Part shown: positions 5,583 to 11,090 of the stretch, in pieces
Position numbering within the stretch: the first letter of the stretch is position 1
How the letters are laid out: every line of letters begins with the position of its first letter
From: Alphaproteobacteria bacterium
GTDB taxonomy: Bacteria; Pseudomonadota; Alphaproteobacteria; Rhodobacterales; Rhodobacteraceae
Length of the DNA: 11,090 nt
Reading direction: 5' to 3'
Assembly: GCA_030428025.1 (NCBI GenBank)
Contig: JAUIBJ010000054.1
Location: forward strand, 1-11,090
Notes under the pieces: generated by a model
Database searches by the model: none
What the model saw: only the letters and a program-made list of their open reading frames with translations
Told to the model about the DNA's origin: nothing
Made by a program: the position numbers and the translations under genes

Positions 5583-7541
5583 TCAAACATCCAGCTCCTC
5601 AACAAACCGCGCGTTCTCCTGGATATACTGGAACCGCAGTTCCGGCTTCTTGCCCATCAGCCGTTCCACCAGATCGCCGGTCTCGCCCGGTTCGTCCTCG
5701 TCGATGGTCACGCGGATCAGTTTCCGCGTCTTCGGGTCCATCGTGGTTTCCTTGAGGTCCTTCGCGTCCATCTCGCCCAGGCCCTTGAAGCGGCTCACGT
5801 CGATCTTGCCCTTGCCGCCCAGCCCCTTCGCGAGCCACGCATCGCGCTCGGCCTCGTCGAGGCAGTAGACGCGTTTGGCGCCCTGCGTCAGCCGGTAGAG
5901 CGGCGGGCAGGCGAGGTAGAGGTGGCCCGCGTCGATCATCGGCCGCATCTGGGTGAAGAAGAAGGTCATCAGCAGCGAGGCGATATGGGCGCCGTCCACA
6001 TCCGCATCGGTCATGATGATGATCTTGTCATAGCGCAGGTCGTCGATGCGGAAGCGCGTGCCCAGCCCCACGCCGAGCGCCTGCGTCAGATCGTTGATCT
6101 CGGCATTGGAGCCCAGTTTCGACGAGGCCGCGCCCAGCACGTTGAGGATCTTGCCCCTGAGCGGCAGCAGCGCCTGCGTCTCGCGGCTTCTCGCCATCTT
6201 GGCCGAACCGCCCGCCGAATCCCCCTCGACGATGAACAGTTCCGTCCCTTCGCGAACATTGGATGAGCAGTCGACCAGCTTGCCGGGCAGGCGCAGCTTC
6301 TTGGTGGCGGACTTGCGCTGCGTCTCCTTCTCCTGCTTGCGGCGCAGCCGTTCCTCGGCCCTGAGCACGAGGAAATCGAGGATGGCGCCGGCGGATTTGG
6401 TATCTGAGGCCAGCCAGTTGTCGAAATGGTCCCGCACCGCACCTTCCACCAGCCGCTGCGCCTCGGTGGTGGCCAGCCGGTCCTTGGTCTGGCCCACGAA
6501 TTCCGGTTCTCGGATGAAGCAGGAGACCAGCGCGCAGCCCCCGGTGATCAGGTCCTCGCGGGTGATCTGCGCGGCCTTCTTGTTGTTCACCAGCTCGCCA
6601 TAGCCCTTGATCCCCTTCAGGATCGCCGCCCAGAAGCCCGCCACATGGGTGCCGCCCTCGGGCGTGGGCACGGTGTTGCAATAGCTTTGCAGGAAGCCGT
6701 CGCGCGAGGGCGTCCAGTTGATCGCCCATTCCACCTTGCCCGCCGTGCCGAACCGTTCCTGAAACTCAACCGTGCCGGCAAAGGGCGTCTCGGCATAGGT
6801 CGAGGCGCTGCCCAGGGTCTCCTTGAGGAAATCGGAGAGGCCGCCGGGGAAATGGAAGCTTGCCTCCATCGGCGTGTCGCCGTCCGCGATGGCGGATTTC
6901 CAGCGGATCTCCACGCCCGAGAAGAGATAGGCCTTCGACCGGATCGAATGAAACAACCGGTGCGGCTTGAACCGGTTGTGGCCGAAGATTTCCTCGTCGG
7001 CGTGGAAGGTGACGGTGGTGCCGCGCCGGTTGGGCGCCTGGCCGATCTGTTTCAGCTTGCCCAGCGGCTTGCCGCGCGAGAAACGCTGTTCGTAAAGCGC
7101 CTTGTTGCGCGCCACCTGCACGACCATGGAATCCGACAGCGCATTGACCACCGAGGCGCCGACGCCATGCAGACCGCCCGAAGTCTGATAGGCTTTCCCT
7201 GAGAACTTGCCGCCGGCATGCAGCGTGCAGAGGATGACCTCCAGCGCCGACTTGCCGGGAAATTTCGGGTGCGGGTCGATGGGAATGCCGCGACCGTTGT
7301 CGCGGACGGTGACGGAGTAGTCGTCGTGCAGTTCCACCTCGATGCGGGTGGCATGGCCGGCCACGGCCTCGTCCATCGAGTTGTCCAACACCTCGGCCAC
7401 GAGATGATGCAGCGCCCGGTCGTCGGTGCCGCCGATATACATGCCGGGCCGCTTGCGAACGGGTTCCAGCCCCTCGAGAACCTCGATGGAGGACGCGTTG
7501 TAATCGGACGGTTCCGTGGCGGTGAGAAGGTCGTCGGCCAT
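5583..7541 (-). CDS. parE: DNA topoisomerase IV subunit B
   Basis: ParE is the ATPase subunit of topoisomerase IV, which with ParC unlinks daughter chromosomes in the cytoplasm. The 652-residue protein has all GHKL ATPase marks: EVLDNSMDEA with the catalytic Glu50, DNGRGIP at 81-87, and GGLHGVGASVVNALS at 122-136. The QTK loop is at 351-353. The TOPRIM domain has EGDSAGG (439-445) and DADVDG (512-517), which bind magnesium for DNA cleavage. The length, and the lack of the large insert present in many GyrB proteins, favours ParE over GyrB. The opening IEVLEGLEPVRKRPGMYIGG and the match to alphaproteobacterial ParE support the chosen ATG. The start is 71 bp after the doc stop on the same strand. 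No convincing promoter was found in the gap; CATAAT at 7574-7579 could be a -10 box. No key residue is missing. Confidence 0.97.
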   Translation of the reverse strand: MADDLLTATEPSDYNASSIEVLEGLEPVRKRPGMYIGGTDDRALHHLVAEVLDNSMDEAVAGHATRIEVELHDDYSVTVRDNGRGIPIDPHPKFPGKSALEVILCTLHAGGKFSGKAYQTSGGLHGVGASVVNALSDSMVVQVARNKALYEQRFSRGKPLGKLKQIGQAPNRRGTTVTFHADEEIFGHNRFKPHRLFHSIRSKAYLFSGVEIRWKSAIADGDTPMEASFHFPGGLSDFLKETLGSASTYAETPFAGTVEFQERFGTAGKVEWAINWTPSRDGFLQSYCNTVPTPEGGTHVAGFWAAILKGIKGYGELVNNKKAAQITREDLITGGCALVSCFIREPEFVGQTKDRLATTEAQRLVEGAVRDHFDNWLASDTKSAGAILDFLVLRAEERLRRKQEKETQRKSATKKLRLPGKLVDCSSNVREGTELFIVEGDSAGGSAKMARSRETQALLPLRGKILNVLGAASSKLGSNAEINDLTQALGVGLGTRFRIDDLRYDKIIIMTDADVDGAHIASLLMTFFFTQMRPMIDAGHLYLACPPLYRLTQGAKRVYCLDEAERDAWLAKGLGGKGKIDVSRFKGLGEMDAKDLKETTMDPKTRKLIRVTIDEDEPGETGDLVERLMGKKPELRFQYIQENARFVEELDV

Positions 7542-7612
7542 GCGCTGCTGCTCTGTGTTCGTTGATTGACGGTATTATGACAGAGCGGATGGGACGGGGG
7601 AAGGGCTTGTGG

Positions 7613-8005
7613 TTATCCGGTCCCGCTTTCACTAGCCTTTGTGCGCAGCCACGCCGCCATGTCGTCTTCCCCGATATGGCCCTGCGCGAGGCGGATGATC
7701 TGCTGACCGATTTCCTCGGTGTTCCAACTCATCCGTACGCCGTTGGCTTCAAGACAGAAATTCATCGTATCGAAGGCTGTGCGCTTGTTGCCGTCGTTGA
7801 AGCAATGGCCCTGTGAGACTGCGGCGGCATAGGCCGCTGCCAGGTCGAAGACATCCTCGATCATCCCGTAGACGAGGCGGTTGTCGACGCGGGCGAGCGC
7901 ACCGTCGATGGATTTGTCCTGCGCCCTGCCCGGCAGTTCGCCGGGGTTGAGCGCTGCGTCGTGCAGCGCCTCAACCAACCCGGCATTCAAAAGGATGTAG
8001 GTCAT
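7613..8005 (-). CDS. doc: Doc toxin (Fic fold) of a Phd-Doc system
   Basis: The 130-residue protein is a Doc-type toxin. The Fic-fold motif is HCFNDGNKRTAF at residues 67-78, with His67, Asp71, Asn73, Lys74 and Arg75. The NKR form, in place of GNGR, marks Doc proteins. Doc of phage P1 phosphorylates elongation factor Tu and stops translation. The N-terminal LVEALHDAALN and a C-terminal helix region (about 97-120) also align with the family. The open frame extends upstream, but the ATG at 8003-8005 overlaps the antitoxin stop as ATGA and gives the family's usual length. The toxin is therefore translationally coupled to its antitoxin. It sits between glk and parE, all on one strand. No residue loss suggests inactivation. 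Family assignment is secure; the cellular target here is inferred from P1 Doc. Confidence 0.95.
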   Translation of the reverse strand: MTYILLNAGLVEALHDAALNPGELPGRAQDKSIDGALARVDNRLVYGMIEDVFDLAAAYAAAVSQGHCFNDGNKRTAFDTMNFCLEANGVRMSWNTEEIGQQIIRLAQGHIGEDDMAAWLRTKASESGTG

Positions 8006-8250
8006 TTGTCTTTCAGGTAATCGAGCACCGGTTGAACCCGTTCGCGGGAGTCCTCGATATAGGCCATTACCTCGTCCATCGTCGCATAGCGCGGCTCGTC
8101 CTGAAGGGTGGCTTCCTCGGGCACCAGATAGCCGATGCATCTGGAATTCTTCATGATCGCCACGGGCTTGCCGCCGGCATGGTCGAACACCTTCTGCGGT
8201 TCGCGCAGCTCGGTCATGGTGCAGATCTGGTTGGTATGCAGGCGTTTCAT
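8002..8250 (-). CDS. phd: Phd/YefM-family antitoxin
   Basis: The 82-residue protein is the antitoxin partner of Doc. Its N-terminal two-thirds follow the Phd/YefM fold: TMTELREPQKVFDHAGGKP, then VAIMKNSRCIGYLVPEE, the strand pair and helix that dimerise and bind DNA. The C-terminal part (about 52-82), rich in acidic residues, would be the flexible segment that wraps around and blocks the toxin. The ATG at 8248-8250 has GGAG (ctcc at 8260-8263 on the plus strand) nine bases upstream. The stop overlaps the doc start by ATGA. Phd proteins normally repress their own operon, increasingly so when bound to Doc, so autoregulation at the promoter at 8279-8307 is expected but inferred. Confidence 0.93.
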   Translation of the reverse strand: MKRLHTNQICTMTELREPQKVFDHAGGKPVAIMKNSRCIGYLVPEEATLQDEPRYATMDEVMAYIEDSRERVQPVLDYLKDK

Positions 8251-8278
8251 GATGAATGTCTCCGGAAGTGTGTATTGG

Positions 8279-8307
8279 AATATACTCTTGAATATCTAAT
8301 CTTTCAA
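8279..8307 (-). promoter_or_regulatory. Near-consensus sigma-70 promoter of phd-doc
   Basis: Read on the minus strand, TTGAAA (8302-8307) and TATATT (8279-8284) are separated by exactly 17 bp, an excellent sigma-70 promoter. The -35 box lies within the last codons of glk (the codons for Leu-Lys), so the toxin-antitoxin pair has its own promoter inside the upstream gene. Over and near the -10 box is a weak palindrome, GTAT, six bases, ATAC, and the word ATATTC occurs twice, 12 bp apart. These may be Phd operator half-sites, but this is not proven by the sequence. Confidence 0.68.
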
Positions 8308-9225
8308 CCGTTGCCGCAGATGGCGCGCGCAGCCGAGAAGCGGGAAAGCGTCGTCGGTGACCGCTGACACGGGGATGGCGCGGACGATATCTGTGTACGG
8401 CCCCCGGGCGGTGAAGGCGGCATGAAAGCCGGAGCCGGGCAGGTGCGGGGCGATGGCCCGCGCCAGCCCTCCGGTGAGGTAGAGCCCGCCCGCCGGCAGG
8501 TGGTGGAGGGCGAAATTGCCGGCTACGCGGCCCAGCACCTCGCAGAAAAGCGCGAGAGTGGCGCTGGCGTGCGGGGATTGCAGGATCTCGGCCGGTGACA
8601 GGCGTGCACCGGTCAGGAAGTCATGGATGTTCGAGAGGCCGGGCCCGGACAGCGCGGCCTCGATGGGCCGGTGGGGATGGGCTTGCGCGAGGTGATCGAA
8701 CAGCGCGCCGATCCGGCCGGTCGCATGGGGCAGGGCCGAATGGCCCGACTCGGCCGCCGGCACGAACAGGCCCTCGGGGCGGCGGTGGACCACCGCGACA
8801 TTGCAGCCGGTGCCGAGGTTGAGGACAAGGCGCGGGGAGTCGTCCGGCGCGGAACGCCCCGGATAAAGCACCTGCACCGCGCCTTGGGGCAGGTCGTCGA
8901 GCGCATATCCCTGCGCCTGCAGGTCGTTGATGAGGTGAACATGCCGCGCCCCCGTGGCCCGCCGCAGATCTGCGGCGTCGATGTGCCAGGTGTAGTTGGT
9001 CAATTGCGCGGTTTCGCCCAGAACCGGCCCGGCGACACCGGCGCAGATCGCCTTGACCGGGCCCGGCGCGAGTTCTTCAAGATAGGCGGCTACAACCGCG
9101 CCGAAACTCGTGAAGGCATCGTTTCGATAGCGGCGGATCGTATCGCGGCGCAATCCGCCCGCATCCGCCAGTGCCAGCCGCGTGTTGGTGCCGCCCAGAT
9201 CGGCCAGCATGTGGCGCTCAGCCAT
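8296..9225 (-). CDS. glk: Glucokinase
   Basis: The 309-residue protein is a bacterial glucokinase of the Glk family, which phosphorylates glucose to glucose-6-phosphate with ATP in the cytoplasm. LADLGGTNTRLAL (7-19) is the first phosphate-binding segment. HLINDLQAQG contains the catalytic base Asp101, aligned with Asp100 of E. coli. NLGTGCNVAV (136-145) is the second phosphate loop. ESGH supplies Glu159 and His162 for glucose, and Glu189 before LSGPGLSN matches E. coli Glu187. The C-terminal SGFHAAF and LGCARHLRQRL also match E. coli Glk. All sugar-binding residues are kept. The start codon overlaps the end of the aldolase gene by 8 bp, so the two are translationally coupled. The 3' end carries the -35 box of phd-doc. 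The next in-frame Met is at residue 6, so a slightly later start is possible. Confidence 0.94.
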   Translation of the reverse strand: MAERHMLADLGGTNTRLALADAGGLRRDTIRRYRNDAFTSFGAVVAAYLEELAPGPVKAICAGVAGPVLGETAQLTNYTWHIDAADLRRATGARHVHLINDLQAQGYALDDLPQGAVQVLYPGRSAPDDSPRLVLNLGTGCNVAVVHRRPEGLFVPAAESGHSALPHATGRIGALFDHLAQAHPHRPIEAALSGPGLSNIHDFLTGARLSPAEILQSPHASATLALFCEVLGRVAGNFALHHLPAGGLYLTGGLARAIAPHLPGSGFHAAFTARGPYTDIVRAIPVSAVTDDAFPLLGCARHLRQRLKD

Positions 9226-9988
9226 CGCGCCAGCGCGCCGCCACCGCCCGTGCCGTCTGGGCCAGCATCAGCACGTCGATACCCACGGCCAGGAACTGCG
9301 CGCCCCAGTCGCGATAATCCCGCGCCGTGTCTTGATCGGTCGCGATGATCCCCGCCGCCTTGTCCGAGGTCGCGATACGGCCGAGCGCGTCGCGGATCGC
9401 GTTACGCACCTCAGGCATTGAACTGTCGCCCAGATGGCCCATGTCGGCGGCCAGATCCGATGGTCCGATGAAGACGCCATCGACCCCTTCGACGCAGAGA
9501 ATGTCGTCGAGCGCGTCAAGGCCGGCGCAGGTTTCCACCTGAACCAGAAGGCACATCTGCGCATTGGCGGTGGGGATGTAATCGGCAATCTCGGAAAAGC
9601 GCGACGCCCGGGCCAGCGCCGCGCCGGAGCCGCGGATGCCTTCCGGCGGATAGCGCGTGGCACGCACCAGATCGCGCGCCTGAGCCGCACTTTCCACCAT
9701 CGGGATCAGCAGGCTTTGCGCGCCGATATCCAGCACCTGCTTGATCAGCCAAGCTTCGCCCATGGGCAACCGCACCACCGACTGGCTTTTCTTGCCCTCC
9801 AGCACCTGAAGCTGGGCCTTCAGCGTCGGCAGGTCGTTCGGCGCGTGCTCGCCATCCAGCAGCAGCCAGTCGAACCCGGCGGTGGCGAGAATTTCGGTCG
9901 GGTAGGGATCGGCGAAGCCCGCCCAGCAGCCATAAAGCCTCTCGCCGCGTCTCAGCGCGGTTTTGAAAAGGTTTTCCGGGGCGGGCAT
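9218..9988 (-). CDS. HpcH/HpaI-family class II pyruvate aldolase
   Basis: The 256-residue protein belongs to the HpcH/HpaI group of metal-dependent aldolases, which cleave 2-oxo-3-deoxy acids or 4-hydroxy-2-oxo acids to pyruvate and an aldehyde. His48 in DGEHAPND, Arg73 in VVRLP, Glu152 in QVETCAGL and Asp178 in GPSDLAADMGH each lie three positions after the active-site His45, Arg70, Glu149 and Asp175 of E. coli HpaI. The RYPPEGIRGSGAALARASR segment is typical. The length is normal. GGAG (9996-9999 on the plus strand) lies seven bases before the ATG. It is first in an operon with glk (8-bp overlap), hinting at sugar-acid or sugar breakdown. The exact substrate, as between HpaI-, GarL- and RhmA-like enzymes, cannot be told from these residues, so no gene symbol is given. 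Confidence 0.93.
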   Translation of the reverse strand: MPAPENLFKTALRRGERLYGCWAGFADPYPTEILATAGFDWLLLDGEHAPNDLPTLKAQLQVLEGKKSQSVVRLPMGEAWLIKQVLDIGAQSLLIPMVESAAQARDLVRATRYPPEGIRGSGAALARASRFSEIADYIPTANAQMCLLVQVETCAGLDALDDILCVEGVDGVFIGPSDLAADMGHLGDSSMPEVRNAIRDALGRIATSDKAAGIIATDQDTARDYRDWGAQFLAVGIDVLMLAQTARAVAARWRDG

Positions 9989-10073
9989 GGCGTGTCTCCA
10001 TCTTTGGTCTTGGCAGCGATTTAACCCTGTTGTTCACTGGGGGTCCATGGGGCAGGGAGGAAAAGCAAGCACG
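9989..10073. promoter_or_regulatory. Divergent promoter region, aldolase-glk against VOC pair
   Basis: These 85 bases separate two divergently read operons, so they should contain both promoters and possibly a shared operator. I could not pick convincing -35/-10 boxes or a palindrome. GGAGG at 10056-10060 precedes the VOC start at 10074 by 13 bases, rather far. The aldolase side has GGAG seven bases from its ATG. Confidence 0.4.
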
Positions 10074-10490
10074 ATGAAACTGCGAATGCATCACATCAAT
10101 CTGGTCAGCGACGACGTGCCCCGGATGGACCGCTTCTATCGAAAGGTGATGGAGCAGCCCCGCGCGGACAAGGATCTGCCAGTGCTGGAGAAGACCAAGG
10201 GCTATGCCGGCGACGTGGCCTTCGTGACCGACGGCGCGATCCAGACCCACTTGGCGCAGCGCGACCTGAAAGCGGGCTTTGCCACCGGTCAGATCGTCAA
10301 CCCGGTGGAGCGCGGGCATATCGCTTTCCGCACCGATGACCTGGAGGCGTTCAAGGCGCATCTCGACGCCAGGGGCGTACCCTATTCCGACTGGGGCGAC
10401 AGGGCCGTGGCGGGCTGGCACCAGATCTTCTTTTACGATCCCGACGGCAACGTGATCGAGGTGCACGAGAAGCGGGAGACGGGCGCATGA
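10074..10490 (+). CDS. VOC (glyoxalase-fold) family protein 1
   Basis: This 138-residue protein belongs to the vicinal oxygen chelate superfamily, which includes glyoxalase I, extradiol dioxygenases and fosfomycin-resistance enzymes. MHHINL at 5-10 opens the fold. Candidate metal ligands are His7, His59 (in QTHL), His82 (in GHIAF) and Glu129 (in GNVIEVH). The spacing matches His5, Glu56, His74 and Glu122 of E. coli glyoxalase I, with His in place of Glu at the second site. The ATG at 10074 is chosen because the paralogue downstream starts at the same point of the fold (MxxRMHHINL). The frame is open further upstream. The stop overlaps the next gene by ATGA. The reaction cannot be named; a small-molecule isomerase, lyase or binding role is possible. 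Confidence 0.9.
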   Translation: MKLRMHHINLVSDDVPRMDRFYRKVMEQPRADKDLPVLEKTKGYAGDVAFVTDGAIQTHLAQRDLKAGFATGQIVNPVERGHIAFRTDDLEAFKAHLDARGVPYSDWGDRAVAGWHQIFFYDPDGNVIEVHEKRETGA

Positions 10491-10897
10491 ATATCCGGAT
10501 GCATCACATAAACCTCTCGACCGACAAGGTCGAGGAGATGGACGAATTCTATCGCGAGGTTCTGGGGCTGGAGGCCACCGACGAGGACGTGCCGGCCCTG
10601 CGCGGCGACGAGGCGGTCTACAACGGCGACGTGGCCTTCGTGTCGGACGGGTACATGCACCTGCATATCGCCCGGAAGGACGTGCAGGCGGGGTTCCGCA
10701 CAGGGCAGCTGGTGAACCCGGTGATGAATGGGCATGTTGCCTATCGCACCAACGATCTGGCCGCTTTCAAGGCGCATCTGGAGGCCGAAGGCGTACCATA
10801 TTCGAACTGGGGCGACAGCGCCGTGGCCGGCTGGCACCAGATCTATTTCCACGATCCCGAAGGCAACGTGATCGAGGTGCATCAGAAAGACGGGTAG
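10487..10897 (+). CDS. VOC (glyoxalase-fold) family protein 2, tandem paralogue
   Basis: This 136-residue protein is a paralogue of the preceding gene; hand alignment gives about 82 identities over 137 positions, near 60%. The C-terminal half (GHVAYRTNDL to NVIEVH) is the most alike. Likely metal ligands are His7, His60 (or His58), His83 and Glu130. The gene begins at the ATG of an ATGA overlap with its partner, so the two should be made together. They may form a heterodimer, since VOC active sites often lie at subunit interfaces. A tandem duplication followed by divergence of the N-terminal half explains the pair. No T-rich terminator follows; a six-pair hairpin (ACCGGG and CCCGGT, 10944-10960) lies 47 bp on. 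Function is not assignable beyond the superfamily. Confidence 0.92.
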   Translation: MNIRMHHINLSTDKVEEMDEFYREVLGLEATDEDVPALRGDEAVYNGDVAFVSDGYMHLHIARKDVQAGFRTGQLVNPVMNGHVAYRTNDLAAFKAHLEAEGVPYSNWGDSAVAGWHQIYFHDPEGNVIEVHQKDG

Positions 10898-10959
10898 GCA
10901 ACCCGTCGTGCCATCCATCTCTGCCACCGTTGCCCCATGGTCAACCGGGCGCGACCCGG

Positions 10960-11002
10960 TCGATTCGGGAACAATCCTTCAGGCGCCGCATTGTCCCGTC
11001 GA
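10960..11002. repeat. Inverted repeat in the leader of the last gene
   Basis: CGGGAACAAT (10966-10975) and ATTGTCCCG (10990-10998) pair over nine bases with one bulged A. The outer TCGA (10960-10963) and TCGA (10999-11002) extend the symmetry, with two unpaired bases on the left. The loop contains the palindrome GGCGCC. It lies 25 bp before the start codon at 11027. It could be an operator, an RNA hairpin in the leader, or an end of the VOC transcript. Confidence 0.5.
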
Positions 11003-11026
11003 GCAGCAGCGACGCAAGGAGGAGGC

Positions 11027-11090
11027 ATGGTTTTTCTCGTCGGAGCCGATGGCGGCATCTTTCTGTCCGCCCTGGCCGCAGCCGGTCTGA
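11027..11090 (+). CDS. Start of an unidentified gene (5' end only)
   Basis: Twenty-one codons are visible before the window ends, beginning MVFLVGADGGIFLSALAAAG. They follow AAGGAGGAGG at 11016-11025, a very strong Shine-Dalgarno run ending one base before the ATG; AAGGAG sits five bases before it. The hydrophobic, small-residue-rich opening could be a signal peptide, a membrane helix or a nucleotide-binding strand. Nothing more can be said about the product. It reads in the same direction as the VOC pair but is separated from it by 129 bp with an inverted repeat. Confidence 0.65.
   Translation, partial: MVFLVGADGGIFLSALAAAGL

Noticed and set aside
6426..7202. 258-codon plus-strand open frame inside parE
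   Set aside because: It is antisense to the conserved ATPase domain of ParE, a usual GC-rich shadow.
8006..8140. Upstream extension of the doc open frame by 45 codons
   Set aside because: It overlaps phd in another frame and has no family similarity; the ATGA-coupled ATG at 8005 gives the normal Doc length.
8788..8820. Altered second phosphate loop in glucokinase (GTGCNVAV against GTGLGVA in E. coli) as a sign of lost activity
   Set aside because: The GTG core and all catalytic and sugar-binding residues are kept, and I recall GTGxN forms in alphaproteobacterial Glk, so this looks lineage-typical.

Overview
The window is GC-rich (about 64-67% in lines I counted by hand) and densely coded. 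It looks like a chromosomal segment of an alphaproteobacterium, most likely of the Rhodobacteraceae/Paracoccaceae. Pointers are a class I lysyl-tRNA synthetase, a ParE of alphaproteobacterial type, a Glk of the GTGxN type I associate with alphaproteobacteria, and an intergenic element near 765-810 that resembles one I recall as common in Rhodobacteraceae. No rRNA, tRNA, CRISPR array or insertion sequence was seen.

Left part (1-4229): the 3' end of lysK, then a small c-type cytochrome, probably a lipoprotein. Convergent to it is a two-gene minus-strand operon: a lipoprotein with an HExxH zinc-protease motif followed by a three-helix membrane protein of unknown function. Next come a plus-strand PAPS-dependent-type sulfotransferase and a convergent small cysteine-containing lipoprotein. 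Much of this stretch is envelope-directed.

Middle (4230-5582): about 665 bp without a convincing gene. It holds a near-perfect 21-bp inverted repeat, a competing 8-bp inverted repeat and two pairs of 14-bp direct repeats. At about 4803 the composition drops sharply to about 35-40% GC and stays low through a 224-codon gene for an unrecognised membrane protein, whose start codon lies 12 bp after the parE stop. This AT-rich block is the best candidate for recently acquired DNA.

Right-centre (5583-9988), all on the minus strand: HpcH/HpaI-type aldolase, then glucokinase (8-bp overlap), then a Phd antitoxin and Doc toxin (ATGA overlap) with their own near-consensus promoter reaching into the 3' end of glk, then parE. 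The aldolase and glucokinase are probably a carbon-metabolism operon. The toxin-antitoxin pair is inserted between it and the essential topoisomerase IV gene.

Right end (9989-11090): divergent from the aldolase, two tandem VOC (glyoxalase-fold) paralogues overlap by ATGA and are about 60% identical by hand alignment. After an inverted repeat, a further plus-strand gene with a strong ribosome binding site begins and runs off the end.

I found no convincing complete new multi-gene system. The places most worth a second look are the AT-rich orphan gene with its repeat-rich flank, the HExxH lipoprotein/membrane-protein pair and the tandem VOC pair.
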